Shown here: in pieces, positions 42,542 through 51,143 of the stretch
Position numbering within the stretch: the stretch's first letter is position 1
How the letters are laid out: each line of letters begins with the position of its first letter
Program-made: the position numbers and the translations under genes
Notes under the pieces: model-generated
What the model saw: the letters and a program-made list of their open reading frames with translations, nothing else
Told to the model about the DNA's origin: nothing
The model's database searches: none
Source: DASSNU01 sp035701265
GTDB lineage: Bacteria > Gemmatimonadota > Gemmatimonadetes > Gemmatimonadales > Gemmatimonadaceae
DNA: 64,000 nt
Assembly: GCA_035701265.1 (NCBI GenBank)
Contig: DASSNU010000001.1
Coordinates: 62,001 to 126,000, forward strand
Direction: 5' to 3'

Positions 42542-42570
42542 AATGTACGTTCGGTGCGCGGCGCGTTCAA
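42542..42570 (-). promoter_or_regulatory. Candidate promoter of the fmdB-argS-rib-PTS block
   Basis: On the minus strand TTGAAC (42570-42565), a 17-base spacer and TACATT (42547-42542) each match 4 of 6 consensus bases. The predicted start lies about 30 bases before the FmdB-type gene. It is the only clear promoter-like sequence in the 178-base gap after the mutase gene. Confidence 0.4.
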
Positions 42571-42685
42571 GCGCGCACAGCGTGCCCATGGCGGTGACAG
42601 GCGCACGTCCGCCGGCGCCGGATGGGCGCTGCGACGGTGATTCCCACAGTGCGCGCTCCTGCGCGAACGCGACCGGGCCCGGCGC

Positions 42686-44329
42686 TCAGGCGGGGCGGTA
42701 GCGCCCCCACGCCGCGGCGAACGCGTCGGCGATCTCGCCAACCGTAGCGCGCGCGCGGACGGCATCGATGATGAGCGGCATGAGCGCGGGCACGTGCACC
42801 GCGTCGCTGGCGTCGCGCGCCAACGGCTCGGCGGCGGCGCGGAGCGCATCGAGTGCGCGCTCGACCGCGACGCCGGAGCGTCGCGCGCGCGCCGCGGCCA
42901 GCCGCTCGCGTTGCTGGGCGGCGAGCGCCGAGTAGTCGGGAGTGGGAATGTCCGGTGCGGGAGCATCGTCGGCGAAACGGTTCACGCCCACGATCACCCG
43001 TTCGCCGCGCTCCACCGCCATCTGCTGCTCGTACGCGCTCCGCGCGATCTCCTCCTGCATGAAGCCGCTCGCGATGGCGCGCTCCGCGCCGCCCAGTGCG
43101 TCGATGCGCTCGAGGAGCTCACCCGCGCGGCGTTCCAGCTCCGAGGTGAGGTGCTCCACGTAATAGCTCCCGGCGAGCGGATCCACGGTGGCCGTGACGC
43201 CGGACTCGTACGCCACCACCTGCTGCGTGCGCAGCGCCAGCGTGGCCGCTTCTTCCGTGGGGAGCGCCAGCGCTTCGTCGTATCCGTTGGTGTGGAGCGA
43301 CTGCGTCCCCCCGAGCACGGCAGCGAGCGCCTGCACGGCCACGCGCACCACGTTGGTGAGCGGCTGCTGCGCGGTGAGCGTGACGCCGCCGGTCTGCGTG
43401 TGAAAGCGCAGGCGCGCGCTCCGATCGTCGGCGCCGAAGCGATCGCGCATGAGGCGGGCATAGATGCGGCGTGCCGCACGGAACTTGGCGACTTCTTCCA
43501 GCAGGTCGCTGTGCGCGGCGAAGAAGAACGAGAGGCGCGGCGCGAAGGTGTTCACGTCCAGCCCAGCCGCCGTTGCACGCCGCACGTACTCGATCGTGTT
43601 GGCGAACGTGAAGGCCAGCTCCTGCACGGCGGTGGCCCCCGCCTCGCGGATGTGATAGCCGGAGATGGAGATCGGATTCCACTGCGGCACTTCCGCGGCA
43701 CAGAAGCGGAACGTGTCCGTCACCAGCGCGAGACTGGGCCCGGGCGGGAAGATGTACGTGCCGCGCGCCACGTACTCCTTGAGGATGTCGTTCTGGATCG
43801 TGCCGGCGAGCGCCGTGCGCGCGATCCCACGCTCCTCGCCCACCACGATGTACATCGCCAGCAGCGTGGCCGCGGTGGCGTTGATCGTCATCGACGTGGA
43901 CACGCGGTCGAGCGGGATGCCGTCGAGCAACACGTGCATGTCGTCCACGGTGTCGATGGCCACGCCCACACGCCCCACTTCGCCCGCCGCGCGCGGTGAG
44001 TCGGAATCGATCCCCATCTGCGTGGGGAGATCGAACGCCACGGAGAGCCCCGTCTGCCCGGCGTCGAGGAGCAACTTGAAGCGCCGGTTGGTCTCCGCGG
44101 CGGTGCCGAACCCGGCGTACTGGCGCATGGTCCAGAGCCGGGTACGGTACATCGTGGGTTGTACGCCGCGCGTGAACGGGAAGGTGCCCGGGTCGCCGAG
44201 GTCGCGCGCGTAGTCGATCTGCGCGTCGGCGGGGCGATACACCGGCTCCACGGGGACTCCCGATGGCGTCACGACGGAGCGATCGGTACCGGAGACCGCT
44301 CCGTCGCCGCCGGTCCGGCGAGAGCTCAC
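42686..44329 (-). CDS. Methylmalonyl-CoA mutase catalytic subunit (no B12-binding domain)
   Basis: A 547-residue TIM-barrel subunit of the acyl-CoA mutase family that interconverts methylmalonyl-CoA and succinyl-CoA. Visible marks are TRLWTMRQYAGFGTA near residue 63, GLSVAFDLPTQMG, NDILKEYVARGTYIFPP and ISISGYHIREAGATAVQELA. The usual C-terminal cobalamin-binding domain (DxHxxG) is missing, so a separate small subunit must carry B12, as in archaeal and many other bacterial two-gene forms. It is not in the window. The GTG at 44329 overlaps the fbp stop by four bases. Other acyl-CoA mutases (isobutyryl-, ethylmalonyl-) remain possible. The B12 uptake operon 18 kb away fits its need. Confidence 0.9.
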   Translation of the reverse strand: MSSRRTGGDGAVSGTDRSVVTPSGVPVEPVYRPADAQIDYARDLGDPGTFPFTRGVQPTMYRTRLWTMRQYAGFGTAAETNRRFKLLLDAGQTGLSVAFDLPTQMGIDSDSPRAAGEVGRVGVAIDTVDDMHVLLDGIPLDRVSTSMTINATAATLLAMYIVVGEERGIARTALAGTIQNDILKEYVARGTYIFPPGPSLALVTDTFRFCAAEVPQWNPISISGYHIREAGATAVQELAFTFANTIEYVRRATAAGLDVNTFAPRLSFFFAAHSDLLEEVAKFRAARRIYARLMRDRFGADDRSARLRFHTQTGGVTLTAQQPLTNVVRVAVQALAAVLGGTQSLHTNGYDEALALPTEEAATLALRTQQVVAYESGVTATVDPLAGSYYVEHLTSELERRAGELLERIDALGGAERAIASGFMQEEIARSAYEQQMAVERGERVIVGVNRFADDAPAPDIPTPDYSALAAQQRERLAAARARRSGVAVERALDALRAAAEPLARDASDAVHVPALMPLIIDAVRARATVGEIADAFAAAWGRYRPA

Positions 44330-45354
44330 CCTCCCACGCCGGTAAGCGTCGCGCCGAGCGCCGCCTGCGCCTGCTCCACCTCGCTCGTGCTCCCGATGTA
44401 GAGCGGCGTGCGCTGATGCAGCTCCGTGGGGTGCGCGTCCATCAGCCGCTGCACGCCGTCACTGGCCGCACCGCCGGCCTGCTCCACGACGAACGCGAGT
44501 GGATTGGCCTCGTAGAGCAGGCGCAGCTTGCCGCGCGGCGACTTCTCGTTGGCCGGGTACGCGAAGATGCCGCCGCCGAGCAGGTTGCGGTGGAAGTCGG
44601 CCACCAGCGAGCCGACGTAGCGCTCGTTGAGCGGATGGCGCGTGCCGTCGAGTCCGCGGTAGTAGCGCATGAGCGCGCGCACCGGTTCCGCCCACGACTG
44701 TTCGTAGGAGTTGTTGACGGAGAGATAGCGTCCGCGCGAGGGAATCCGGATGTTCGGGTGCGAGAGCAGGAACTCGCCGATGGACGGATCGAGCGTGAAG
44801 CCGTGCGCGCCCTGACCCGTGGTGTAGACGAGCATCGTGCTCGATCCGTAGATGACGTACCCCGCCGCCACCTGCCGCCGGCCGGGTTGGAGCATGTCCT
44901 CCATCTCGGCGCGCGTGCCGCGCGTGATCTTGCGCAGCACGGAGAAGATCGTGCCCACCGGCACGTTCACATCGATGTTCGAGGAGCCGTCGAGCGGGTC
45001 GAAGAGCAGGACGTACTTGCCGCACTTGAAGCCTTCCGGGATCGGGATGATGTCGGGCTCTTCCTCCGACGCCATCCCGCACAACCGGCCGCCGTGGTCC
45101 ATGGCCTTGATCATGATCTCGTTGGCCACGACGTCGAGCTTCTGCTGCACTTCACCCTGGATGTTCTCGGTGTGCGCGGAGCCGAGGATGTCGGCCAGCC
45201 CTGCACTGCGCACCTTGTTGGCGATCATCTTGGCGGCGAGCGCGACATCGTAGAGGATGCCGGACAGCTCGCCGGTGGCCTCGGGATGCAGGCGCTCCTG
45301 CTCGATGATGAACCGCTCGATCGTGACGACCGAGGTGGTCGTGTGGTGGACCAC
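44326..45354 (-). CDS. fbp: Fructose-1,6-bisphosphatase, class I
   Basis: A gluconeogenic enzyme of 342 residues that removes the 1-phosphate of fructose bisphosphate. Metal-binding and substrate motifs are in order: MASEEEPD (metal), LLFDPLDGSSNIDVNVPVGT (residues about 116-135), SVNNSYEQ, RYVGSLVADFHRNL and GKLRLLYEANPLAF. These define class I. The start is the GTG at 45354; an in-frame GTG lies at residue 10. It overlaps the mutase gene by four bases, joining gluconeogenesis and propionate/odd-chain carbon entry in one unit. Confidence 0.96.
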   Translation of the reverse strand: MVHHTTTSVVTIERFIIEQERLHPEATGELSGILYDVALAAKMIANKVRSAGLADILGSAHTENIQGEVQQKLDVVANEIMIKAMDHGGRLCGMASEEEPDIIPIPEGFKCGKYVLLFDPLDGSSNIDVNVPVGTIFSVLRKITRGTRAEMEDMLQPGRRQVAAGYVIYGSSTMLVYTTGQGAHGFTLDPSIGEFLLSHPNIRIPSRGRYLSVNNSYEQSWAEPVRALMRYYRGLDGTRHPLNERYVGSLVADFHRNLLGGGIFAYPANEKSPRGKLRLLYEANPLAFVVEQAGGAASDGVQRLMDAHPTELHQRTPLYIGSTSEVEQAQAALGATLTGVGG

Positions 45355-45369
45355 GGCGTTCCGCCTCCT

Positions 45370-45762
45370 CTATCGCGAGTCGGTGGTGGCGGCCGAGCGC
45401 CATCGGGATGCGGCAAAAGCCCGGGCGTCCGCCTCGTACGGGTTCCGGTGGTAACCGCGCCGCACGCTTTCCCAGAGATAGCGAACCGGAAAGGTCACGC
45501 TGGCTTCAAACTGCTGCACGTGCCGCGCTTCGTGCAAGAGGAGCAGCGGGTGCGGGACGACGTCGGGTGCGAGAAAGACCGTGCGCCACAACGTGATGGC
45601 AGCCACGGAGCGCTGCCCCAGCGTCCACCCCGCCACGCGCGGCGGGAGCCCGCCCCGGCGCCAGCGCACCGCGCGGAGCTCTGGAAAGCGCTCCAGGAGC
45701 GCGTCCGGCACCGCGGCCGGCATCCCGATCAGCGCTCGGACGATCGCGCTCGCACCCGCCAT
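45370..45762 (-). CDS. Small HExxH zinc-peptidase-like protein (DUF4157-like)
   Basis: A 130-residue protein around one zinc-protease motif, LLLLHEARHVQQFE (about residues 76-89), followed by a possible third ligand region NPYEADARAFA, where the Glu fits the gluzincin pattern. The pattern resembles DUF4157 and related minimal metallopeptidase domains. No signal peptide and no obvious membrane segment. It begins 34 bases inside the end of comEC, in another frame, and its stop is 15 bases before the fbp start. Whether it is an active protease is unknown. Confidence 0.65.
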   Translation of the reverse strand: MAGASAIVRALIGMPAAVPDALLERFPELRAVRWRRGGLPPRVAGWTLGQRSVAAITLWRTVFLAPDVVPHPLLLLHEARHVQQFEASVTFPVRYLWESVRRGYHRNPYEADARAFAASRWRSAATTDSR

Positions 45763-47957
45763 TCGGCATCTCCCACGCGAAGGTCCAGCCAGTGTCCATC
45801 GCTTCGTGCCACGATCGTTCCCACGCGGTCGGTGCGCAGCACGATGGCGCCGTGCGCCGCGAGGGCGCGGAGCACGTCCGTGTTCGGATGCCCGTAGTGA
45901 TTCCCCGCTCCCACCGACACCATCGCCACGCGGGGCTGCACGGCATCCAGAAACGCGGGCGAGCTGCTGGTGTTGCTCCCGTGGTGCCCCACCTTGAGTA
46001 CGTCGGCATGCAGCGCGTCCGGCGCGTGCGCGAGCAGCCACGCTTCCTCCGGCTGCTCCGCGTCTCCCATGAGCAGGAAGCGCACCGCGCCATAGCGCAC
46101 GAGCACGACGACGCTCGCGTCGTTGGGATCGCTCATGGCCGACATCCACGCGGAGTCGGGGGCGAGGATGCGGAGCACCACGCCATCGATCACGGTGGAG
46201 TCTCCCGGGTGCACGCGATGCCAGCGCACGCCCGCGTCGCGCGCGGTGACGAGCGACGCCGCGTAGGCATCGCTCCCGCCGGCGAAGGCACCGTCGAGAT
46301 ACTCGCGCGGATGCAGCGCCCGCAGCACCGTCGCGGCGCCGCCGACGTGATCGGTGTGCGGGTGTGAGAGGATGAACTCTTCCAGCGCGCCGCCGCGGCG
46401 CCGGAGATACGGGATGACCGCGCGCCGGCCGGCGTTGCCACCGCGCCACGACGGGCCGGCATCGACGAGAATCCATCGGCCGCGCGGCGTGCGGATCGCC
46501 ACCGCGTCTCCCTGCCCCACGTCGATGGCGTGCACCTCCACCACGCCCGGCGCGCCAGGCGCTGCCGGCAGCCAGAGCGCCGTGGCGATCGCGCCGAGTG
46601 CGACGAGCGACGATCTGGCGGGAAAGGGCGCGACGCAGGCGGCGACGAGCGCGCCGGCGGCGACGGCGGCGAGCACCGCGACCGCCGCCGAGGGCGCCAC
46701 CTGCAGCACGGCGCCCGGCATGGCTGCGCCGGCAGACGCCACCGCGTCGAGCGCCACGAGCATCGGATGCGCCGCGCCGGCCACGAACGCCGCAAGCGGA
46801 GGACAGGGCGCGCACACGAGGGCCAGGAAGAGCGTGGGCTGCGCGACGGCGATCACGGGCGCCGCGGCGAGGTTCGTGAGCGGAGCGACGAGGCTCACCA
46901 TGCCGAAGTTCCAGGCCACGATCGGCGCGGTGACGAGCGATGCCACGACGGACGTGAGAAGGCCGTTGGCGAGATGCGCGCGCCATCCATCCCACCGCGG
47001 CGCGATCCACCGCCGCGCCAGCGCGCGGGACGCGATCAGGCTGGCGATCCCGGCCACGCTCAACTGGTATCCGGGATCGAGCGCGGTGGCGGGGTGCACG
47101 AGCGGCGCGGCGGCGCCGAGCGCGAGCGCCCCCCACGCGGACACGGGGCGCTGCGCCACGCGCGAGACGGCCATGACGGCGAGCATCACGCCCGCGCGCA
47201 CGGCGGGGGCGGGCGCGCCGATCACCGCGACGTACGTCGCCGTGATCGCGATGCTCCAGAGCATGGCGGTGCGCGAGCGGCGGCGGAGCGCGAGGAGGAC
47301 GAGATGCACGGCCGCGGCCACGAGCGCCACGTGCAGCCCGGAGATGGAGAGCATGTGAACGATCCCGGCCTGCGCGTACCGGTCGCGCAGGGCGGGGTCG
47401 ACCCCGCTCTGGTCGGCAATGAGGAGCGCGCGCGCGAGCGGCGCGTCACCGGCGAAGGCGCGGTCGATCGCGCGTCCAAGGGTGGCGCGCCAGGCGAGGA
47501 GCACCGCGCGATCGTCACTCGGCCGCACGACCGCGCCGTCCACGCGCACGACGCTCGGGGTGGCGACGCCCTCGCCGGTGGCGAGTACCACGTCCCCTGC
47601 GCGCGCGCGCCCTTCGCGCACGGCCAGGGAGGCACGCACCGCGCACCGTCCCGCGCGCGCCTGGCCGTGTACGAAGCTCCCGGGCGCGGCGTCATCGTCG
47701 AGCGTGACGCGCCAGGCATGGCTCCGCGCGACAAGGTCCGCGCACCACGCCGTGTCGCTCCGGCTGGATGCGCCGACCGTCGCGCCCGCGCCGACGAGCA
47801 ACGCGACGGCAACGAGTACCGAGGAGCGCCGCGTCCCCGCGAGCGCCAGCGTGGCCGCCACGATGGCGAGCGCCCACCCGGTCCATCCACCGAAGCCGAA
47901 GAAGAGGCCGGCGAGATAGGCGCCGAGTGCGGGGACGAGGAGCGGAAGGGCGAGCAT
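45729..47957 (-). CDS. comEC: DNA internalization competence protein ComEC/Rec2
   Basis: The inner-membrane channel for single-stranded DNA during natural transformation. The 742-residue protein has an N-terminal membrane and OB-like part (DUF4131), the central Competence domain with HMLSISGLHVALVAAAV (about residue 200) and many helices, and a C-terminal beta-lactamase-like domain with VHAIDVGQGDAVAI and HPHTDHVGG plus HHGSNTSSS. Length and domain order are standard. ATG start at 47957. Its end overlaps the small HExxH gene by 34 bases. Confidence 0.94.
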   Translation of the reverse strand: MLALPLLVPALGAYLAGLFFGFGGWTGWALAIVAATLALAGTRRSSVLVAVALLVGAGATVGASSRSDTAWCADLVARSHAWRVTLDDDAAPGSFVHGQARAGRCAVRASLAVREGRARAGDVVLATGEGVATPSVVRVDGAVVRPSDDRAVLLAWRATLGRAIDRAFAGDAPLARALLIADQSGVDPALRDRYAQAGIVHMLSISGLHVALVAAAVHLVLLALRRRSRTAMLWSIAITATYVAVIGAPAPAVRAGVMLAVMAVSRVAQRPVSAWGALALGAAAPLVHPATALDPGYQLSVAGIASLIASRALARRWIAPRWDGWRAHLANGLLTSVVASLVTAPIVAWNFGMVSLVAPLTNLAAAPVIAVAQPTLFLALVCAPCPPLAAFVAGAAHPMLVALDAVASAGAAMPGAVLQVAPSAAVAVLAAVAAGALVAACVAPFPARSSLVALGAIATALWLPAAPGAPGVVEVHAIDVGQGDAVAIRTPRGRWILVDAGPSWRGGNAGRRAVIPYLRRRGGALEEFILSHPHTDHVGGAATVLRALHPREYLDGAFAGGSDAYAASLVTARDAGVRWHRVHPGDSTVIDGVVLRILAPDSAWMSAMSDPNDASVVVLVRYGAVRFLLMGDAEQPEEAWLLAHAPDALHADVLKVGHHGSNTSSSPAFLDAVQPRVAMVSVGAGNHYGHPNTDVLRALAAHGAIVLRTDRVGTIVARSDGHWLDLRVGDAEWRVRARSSER

Positions 47958-48056
47958 CGGGGCCCGTGCGGGCGCGTGCGAACGGTGCGTGGCGCGCGCG
48001 CGGCGCGCGGGAAGATCAAGCGCGGACCAGCGCGGGGGCGCCGCGCCGCGAGCGAA

Positions 48057-48350
48057 TCAGCCGGTGTGCGCGGGCGGAACCGGGGGTTGTGGATGCCGCG
48101 GATTCGCGCCCACGCGGCGCATGGCCTCGAGCACGAGCACGGCGATGGTGGCGCGCATCTGGTCCTTCTGCAGATCGAGCGCGAGGAGTGCCTGCCCGGT
48201 GGGATCGCCGCCCGAATAGCGCGGGCGGATCATGTTGAGCGCGAGCGCCTCGACGTCGGTGCGGCACGCCGCACAGGAACAGAACTCGGTGTACTGCCGG
48301 AGCAGCTCCGCATGCACGTCGCGCACGACATCCTCGAGGAGGTTCTTCAT
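48057..48350 (-). CDS. ComFB-like late competence protein
   Basis: A 97-residue protein matching the ComFB family: MKNLLEDVVRDVHAELL at the start, a cysteine cluster with CSCAACRTDVEALALNMI (residues 24-41) and PRYSGGD. The three cysteines may bind zinc. The family takes its name from the comF locus of Bacillus, but its role is uncertain; in cyanobacteria related proteins bind cyclic di-AMP or affect motility and competence. It lies 99 bases before comEC in the same direction. The ATG start is at 48350; an upstream extension has no conservation. Confidence 0.8.
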   Translation of the reverse strand: MKNLLEDVVRDVHAELLRQYTEFCSCAACRTDVEALALNMIRPRYSGGDPTGQALLALDLQKDQMRATIAVLVLEAMRRVGANPRHPQPPVPPAHTG

Positions 48351-48438
48351 GCCGCGTTCCCTGCGCTCATGGTGACCAGCGCGCTCCGGTCGCTCCGCGC
48401 TGGATCTGCCGCGTCCCACATGATGCTGCCCGCGGTGG

Positions 48439-49785
48439 TCAGCCCGCCAGCGGAAGTACCGCGCGTTCCGACGGACGCACTACGGCCCCGGTGAAGGTCG
48501 ACCCGGTGGTGCCGGTGAGCTCGACCGTGAGATAGCGTCCGATCCACGACGCGTCACCAGGCACCAGCACGGTGCGGTGATGCCGCGTCCGACCCTGCAA
48601 CAGCGTGCCGCGCCGCGCGCCCTTCTCGATCAACACCTCGTGCCGTGTGCCCAGGAGCGACACGTTGCGCGCGCGGGAGCCCTCGCGCACGACCGTGATG
48701 AGTCGCTCCAGTCGCTCCGACGCGACCGCGTCCGGCACCATCCACTCCGGCGGCATGCGCGTGGCCGGCGTCCCCTCGCGCGGCGAGAACTTGAAGGTGA
48801 AGGCGTCGTCGAAACCCACCTCGCGCACCGCGCTCACCGTCTCCTCGAAATCCGCGTCCGTCTCCCCGGGGAAACCCACGATGATGTCCGTCGTGACGGC
48901 GAGCCCCGGAATGGCCGCGCGCAACCGCGACACACACTCCATGTACTGCTCGCGCGTGTAGCGGCGGAGCATCCGCTTGAGCGTGCGCGACGAGCCGGAC
49001 TGCATGGGCAGGTGCACGTGCTCGCACACCGTTGGGGTGTCGGCCATGGCGGCGATGACGCGATCGGTGAAGTCGTTGGGATGCGGACTGGTGAAGCGCA
49101 CGCGGCGGATCTCCGCCACGGCGCCCACGCGCCGCAACAGCTCCGCAAAGTCGTGACGGCCGTCGTGATAGGAGTTCACCGTCTGCCCGAGCAGCGTGAC
49201 CTCGCTGATCCCATCCGCCGCCACCCCTTCCACCTCGCGGATGACGTCCTCCAATCTCCGGCTTCGCTCGGCGCCGCGCGTCATCGGAACGATGCAGTAC
49301 GTGCACTGATAATCGCAGCCGCGCTGCACGGGGATCCACGCGCGCACGCCATCCAGGCGGCGTGGGCGGAAGTCCTCGTAGTGTTCCTCCAGATCGAAGT
49401 CCACCGCCGCCGCACGCGTTCCGGCGCGCGCGCCCTCGACGAGCGTGGGAAGCTCGCGGTAGCCGTCGGGCCCGATGACGAGGCTCACGTGCGGCACGCG
49501 CTCCAGCAGCGCCGGTCCCAACCGCTGCGCCATGCAGCCGGTCACGCCCAACACCGCCTGGCGGCGCATGTGCCGCTTCAACTCTCCCAGCCGCCCCACC
49601 ACTCGCTGCTCGGCGTGGTCGCGAATGGCGCACGTGTTCACCAGGATCACGTCGGCGTCATCCGGCGACTCCACCGGCGCGTAGCCCGCCGCCGCCAGAC
49701 GACCGAGCATGAGCTCGGTGTCGCTGACGTTCATCTGGCAGCCGTATGTCTCGATGTAGACGGTGCCGGCCTGGTCGGTAGCCAT
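48439..49785 (-). CDS. miaB: tRNA-2-methylthio-N6-dimethylallyladenosine synthase
   Basis: A radical-SAM methylthiotransferase acting on i6A37 of tRNA. The 448-residue protein has the N-terminal UPF0004 domain with three cluster cysteines (TYGCQMN, NTCAIRDHAE, GCMAQ), the radical-SAM motif in RGCDYQCTYCIVPMTRG (about residues 145-161), and a C-terminal TRAM domain. NTCAIRDHAEQRV separates MiaB from its relatives. The start is set at the ATG at 49785; one at 49800 adds five residues and would overlap mtaB by seven bases. It follows mtaB, a related enzyme. Confidence 0.95.
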   Translation of the reverse strand: MATDQAGTVYIETYGCQMNVSDTELMLGRLAAAGYAPVESPDDADVILVNTCAIRDHAEQRVVGRLGELKRHMRRQAVLGVTGCMAQRLGPALLERVPHVSLVIGPDGYRELPTLVEGARAGTRAAAVDFDLEEHYEDFRPRRLDGVRAWIPVQRGCDYQCTYCIVPMTRGAERSRRLEDVIREVEGVAADGISEVTLLGQTVNSYHDGRHDFAELLRRVGAVAEIRRVRFTSPHPNDFTDRVIAAMADTPTVCEHVHLPMQSGSSRTLKRMLRRYTREQYMECVSRLRAAIPGLAVTTDIIVGFPGETDADFEETVSAVREVGFDDAFTFKFSPREGTPATRMPPEWMVPDAVASERLERLITVVREGSRARNVSLLGTRHEVLIEKGARRGTLLQGRTRHHRTVLVPGDASWIGRYLTVELTGTTGSTFTGAVVRPSERAVLPLAG

Positions 49786-49793
49786 GCGTGAAG

Positions 49794-51143
49794 TTAGCAT
49801 GGCTGCCCGTGCGCGTCACCGGTAGACGTGCCACCCATGGCGACTACGGCCTCCGGTACACACCGCGCCGCGGCACGCGCGCAGAGCCGGCCATCCTCCC
49901 CGAGCGACAGCCGGGCCTCGAAGCGATCGCCGCGCGCCCACGTGCCGGACACACCGACCGTGAGATAGTCGCCGGTGAGACCCTCGCGCTCGGGACCGCC
50001 GCCCAGTACCACGACATCGGCGGCCTCGCCATCGCGAGTACGCCGATATGCGTGGCCCCGCGCCTCGCCGATCGCGCGCAACTCGGCCGCGCGGCGGGCA
50101 CGCTCGGCCGCGGGCACCTGCGCCGGCAGACGTTCTGCCGCCGTGCCAGGGCGAACGGAATAGGGGAAGACGTGCAGGTAGGTGAACGGCAGGTCGCGCA
50201 CGAGCGACATCGTGGCGCGGTGATCGTCCTCGGTCTCGCCCGGGAAGCCGGCGATTACATCGGCGCCGAGCCCCAGGCGCGGCAGCCGGCGCGCGAGCCG
50301 CTCGATGGCGCCGGCGTAGCGCGCCGCCGTGTACCAGTGGCGCCCCATGCGCCGCAGCACGCGGTCCGACCCGCTCTGCAGCGGCGCGTGCAGGTGCGGC
50401 GCCAGCCGCCGCGGCTCGGCGGCAAGGAGCTCGACGAGTGCGTCGTCCACCTCCGTCGCCTCGATCGACGTGAGGCGAAAGCGCACGTCCGGAACGTGAC
50501 GGATGAGCTGCAGCACGAGCGACGAGAGCGTCGTGCCGATGTCGCGACCGTAGCTCCCGATGTGGATGCCGGTGAGGACGATCTCCGGATGCCACCGGGC
50601 GAACGCGCGCGCGTCCTCCACGAGCGCGGCAACGGGACGCGAGCGGCTCGCGCCGCGCGCGTGCGTGGTCGCGCAGAAGGTGCAATGCGCGTCGCATCCA
50701 TCCTGGATGCGGAGCAGCGCGCGCGTGCCGGTCTGCGCGTCGCGCACCGTCGCGCGGGACATCGCCTGGGGAAGCTCCAGCGCGGTGGCCACGCGCGTCG
50801 GGTCCGCGCCGGCGATCACCGCGCGCACGGTCGGGAGGGCCGCCAGCACGCCGCGGTCGAGCGCGGCGGCGCACCCCGTCACCACGGTGCGCAGCTCCGG
50901 GCGCCGACGTGCCGCGCGGCGAACAGCGCGGCGCAGATCGGCCTCCGCCGCGGACGTCACCGCGCAACTGTTGAACACCGCCGCGTCCGCGCTCTCGACG
51001 TCCGCCACGACCTGGGCACCGGCCGCGCGCAACGCGGCGCGGAGCGTCTCGCTGTCCGCCTGGTTTGCGCGACAGCCGAACGTGGCGAGGTAGACCCGCA
51101 GCGCGGGATGCTCGTCGGCGGATGCGGCGCTACGGGGCGGCAT
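49794..51143 (-). CDS. mtaB: tRNA threonylcarbamoyladenosine methylthiotransferase
   Basis: A radical-SAM methylthiotransferase that modifies t6A37 of tRNA. The 449-residue protein has LATFGCRANQADSE (MtaB-type, unlike the QMN of MiaB), FNSCAVTSAAEADLRR, the SAM motif DGCDAHCTFCATTHARG and a C-terminal TRAM-like region. The CRANQADSE form is the basis for choosing MtaB over RimO or MiaB. ATG at 51143 overlaps the kinase gene end by 14 bases; a GTG at 51164 is an alternative. Two sister methylthiotransferases in tandem suggest one arose by an old duplication. Confidence 0.92.
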   Translation of the reverse strand: MPPRSAASADEHPALRVYLATFGCRANQADSETLRAALRAAGAQVVADVESADAAVFNSCAVTSAAEADLRRAVRRAARRRPELRTVVTGCAAALDRGVLAALPTVRAVIAGADPTRVATALELPQAMSRATVRDAQTGTRALLRIQDGCDAHCTFCATTHARGASRSRPVAALVEDARAFARWHPEIVLTGIHIGSYGRDIGTTLSSLVLQLIRHVPDVRFRLTSIEATEVDDALVELLAAEPRRLAPHLHAPLQSGSDRVLRRMGRHWYTAARYAGAIERLARRLPRLGLGADVIAGFPGETEDDHRATMSLVRDLPFTYLHVFPYSVRPGTAAERLPAQVPAAERARRAAELRAIGEARGHAYRRTRDGEAADVVVLGGGPEREGLTGDYLTVGVSGTWARGDRFEARLSLGEDGRLCARAAARCVPEAVVAMGGTSTGDAHGQPC

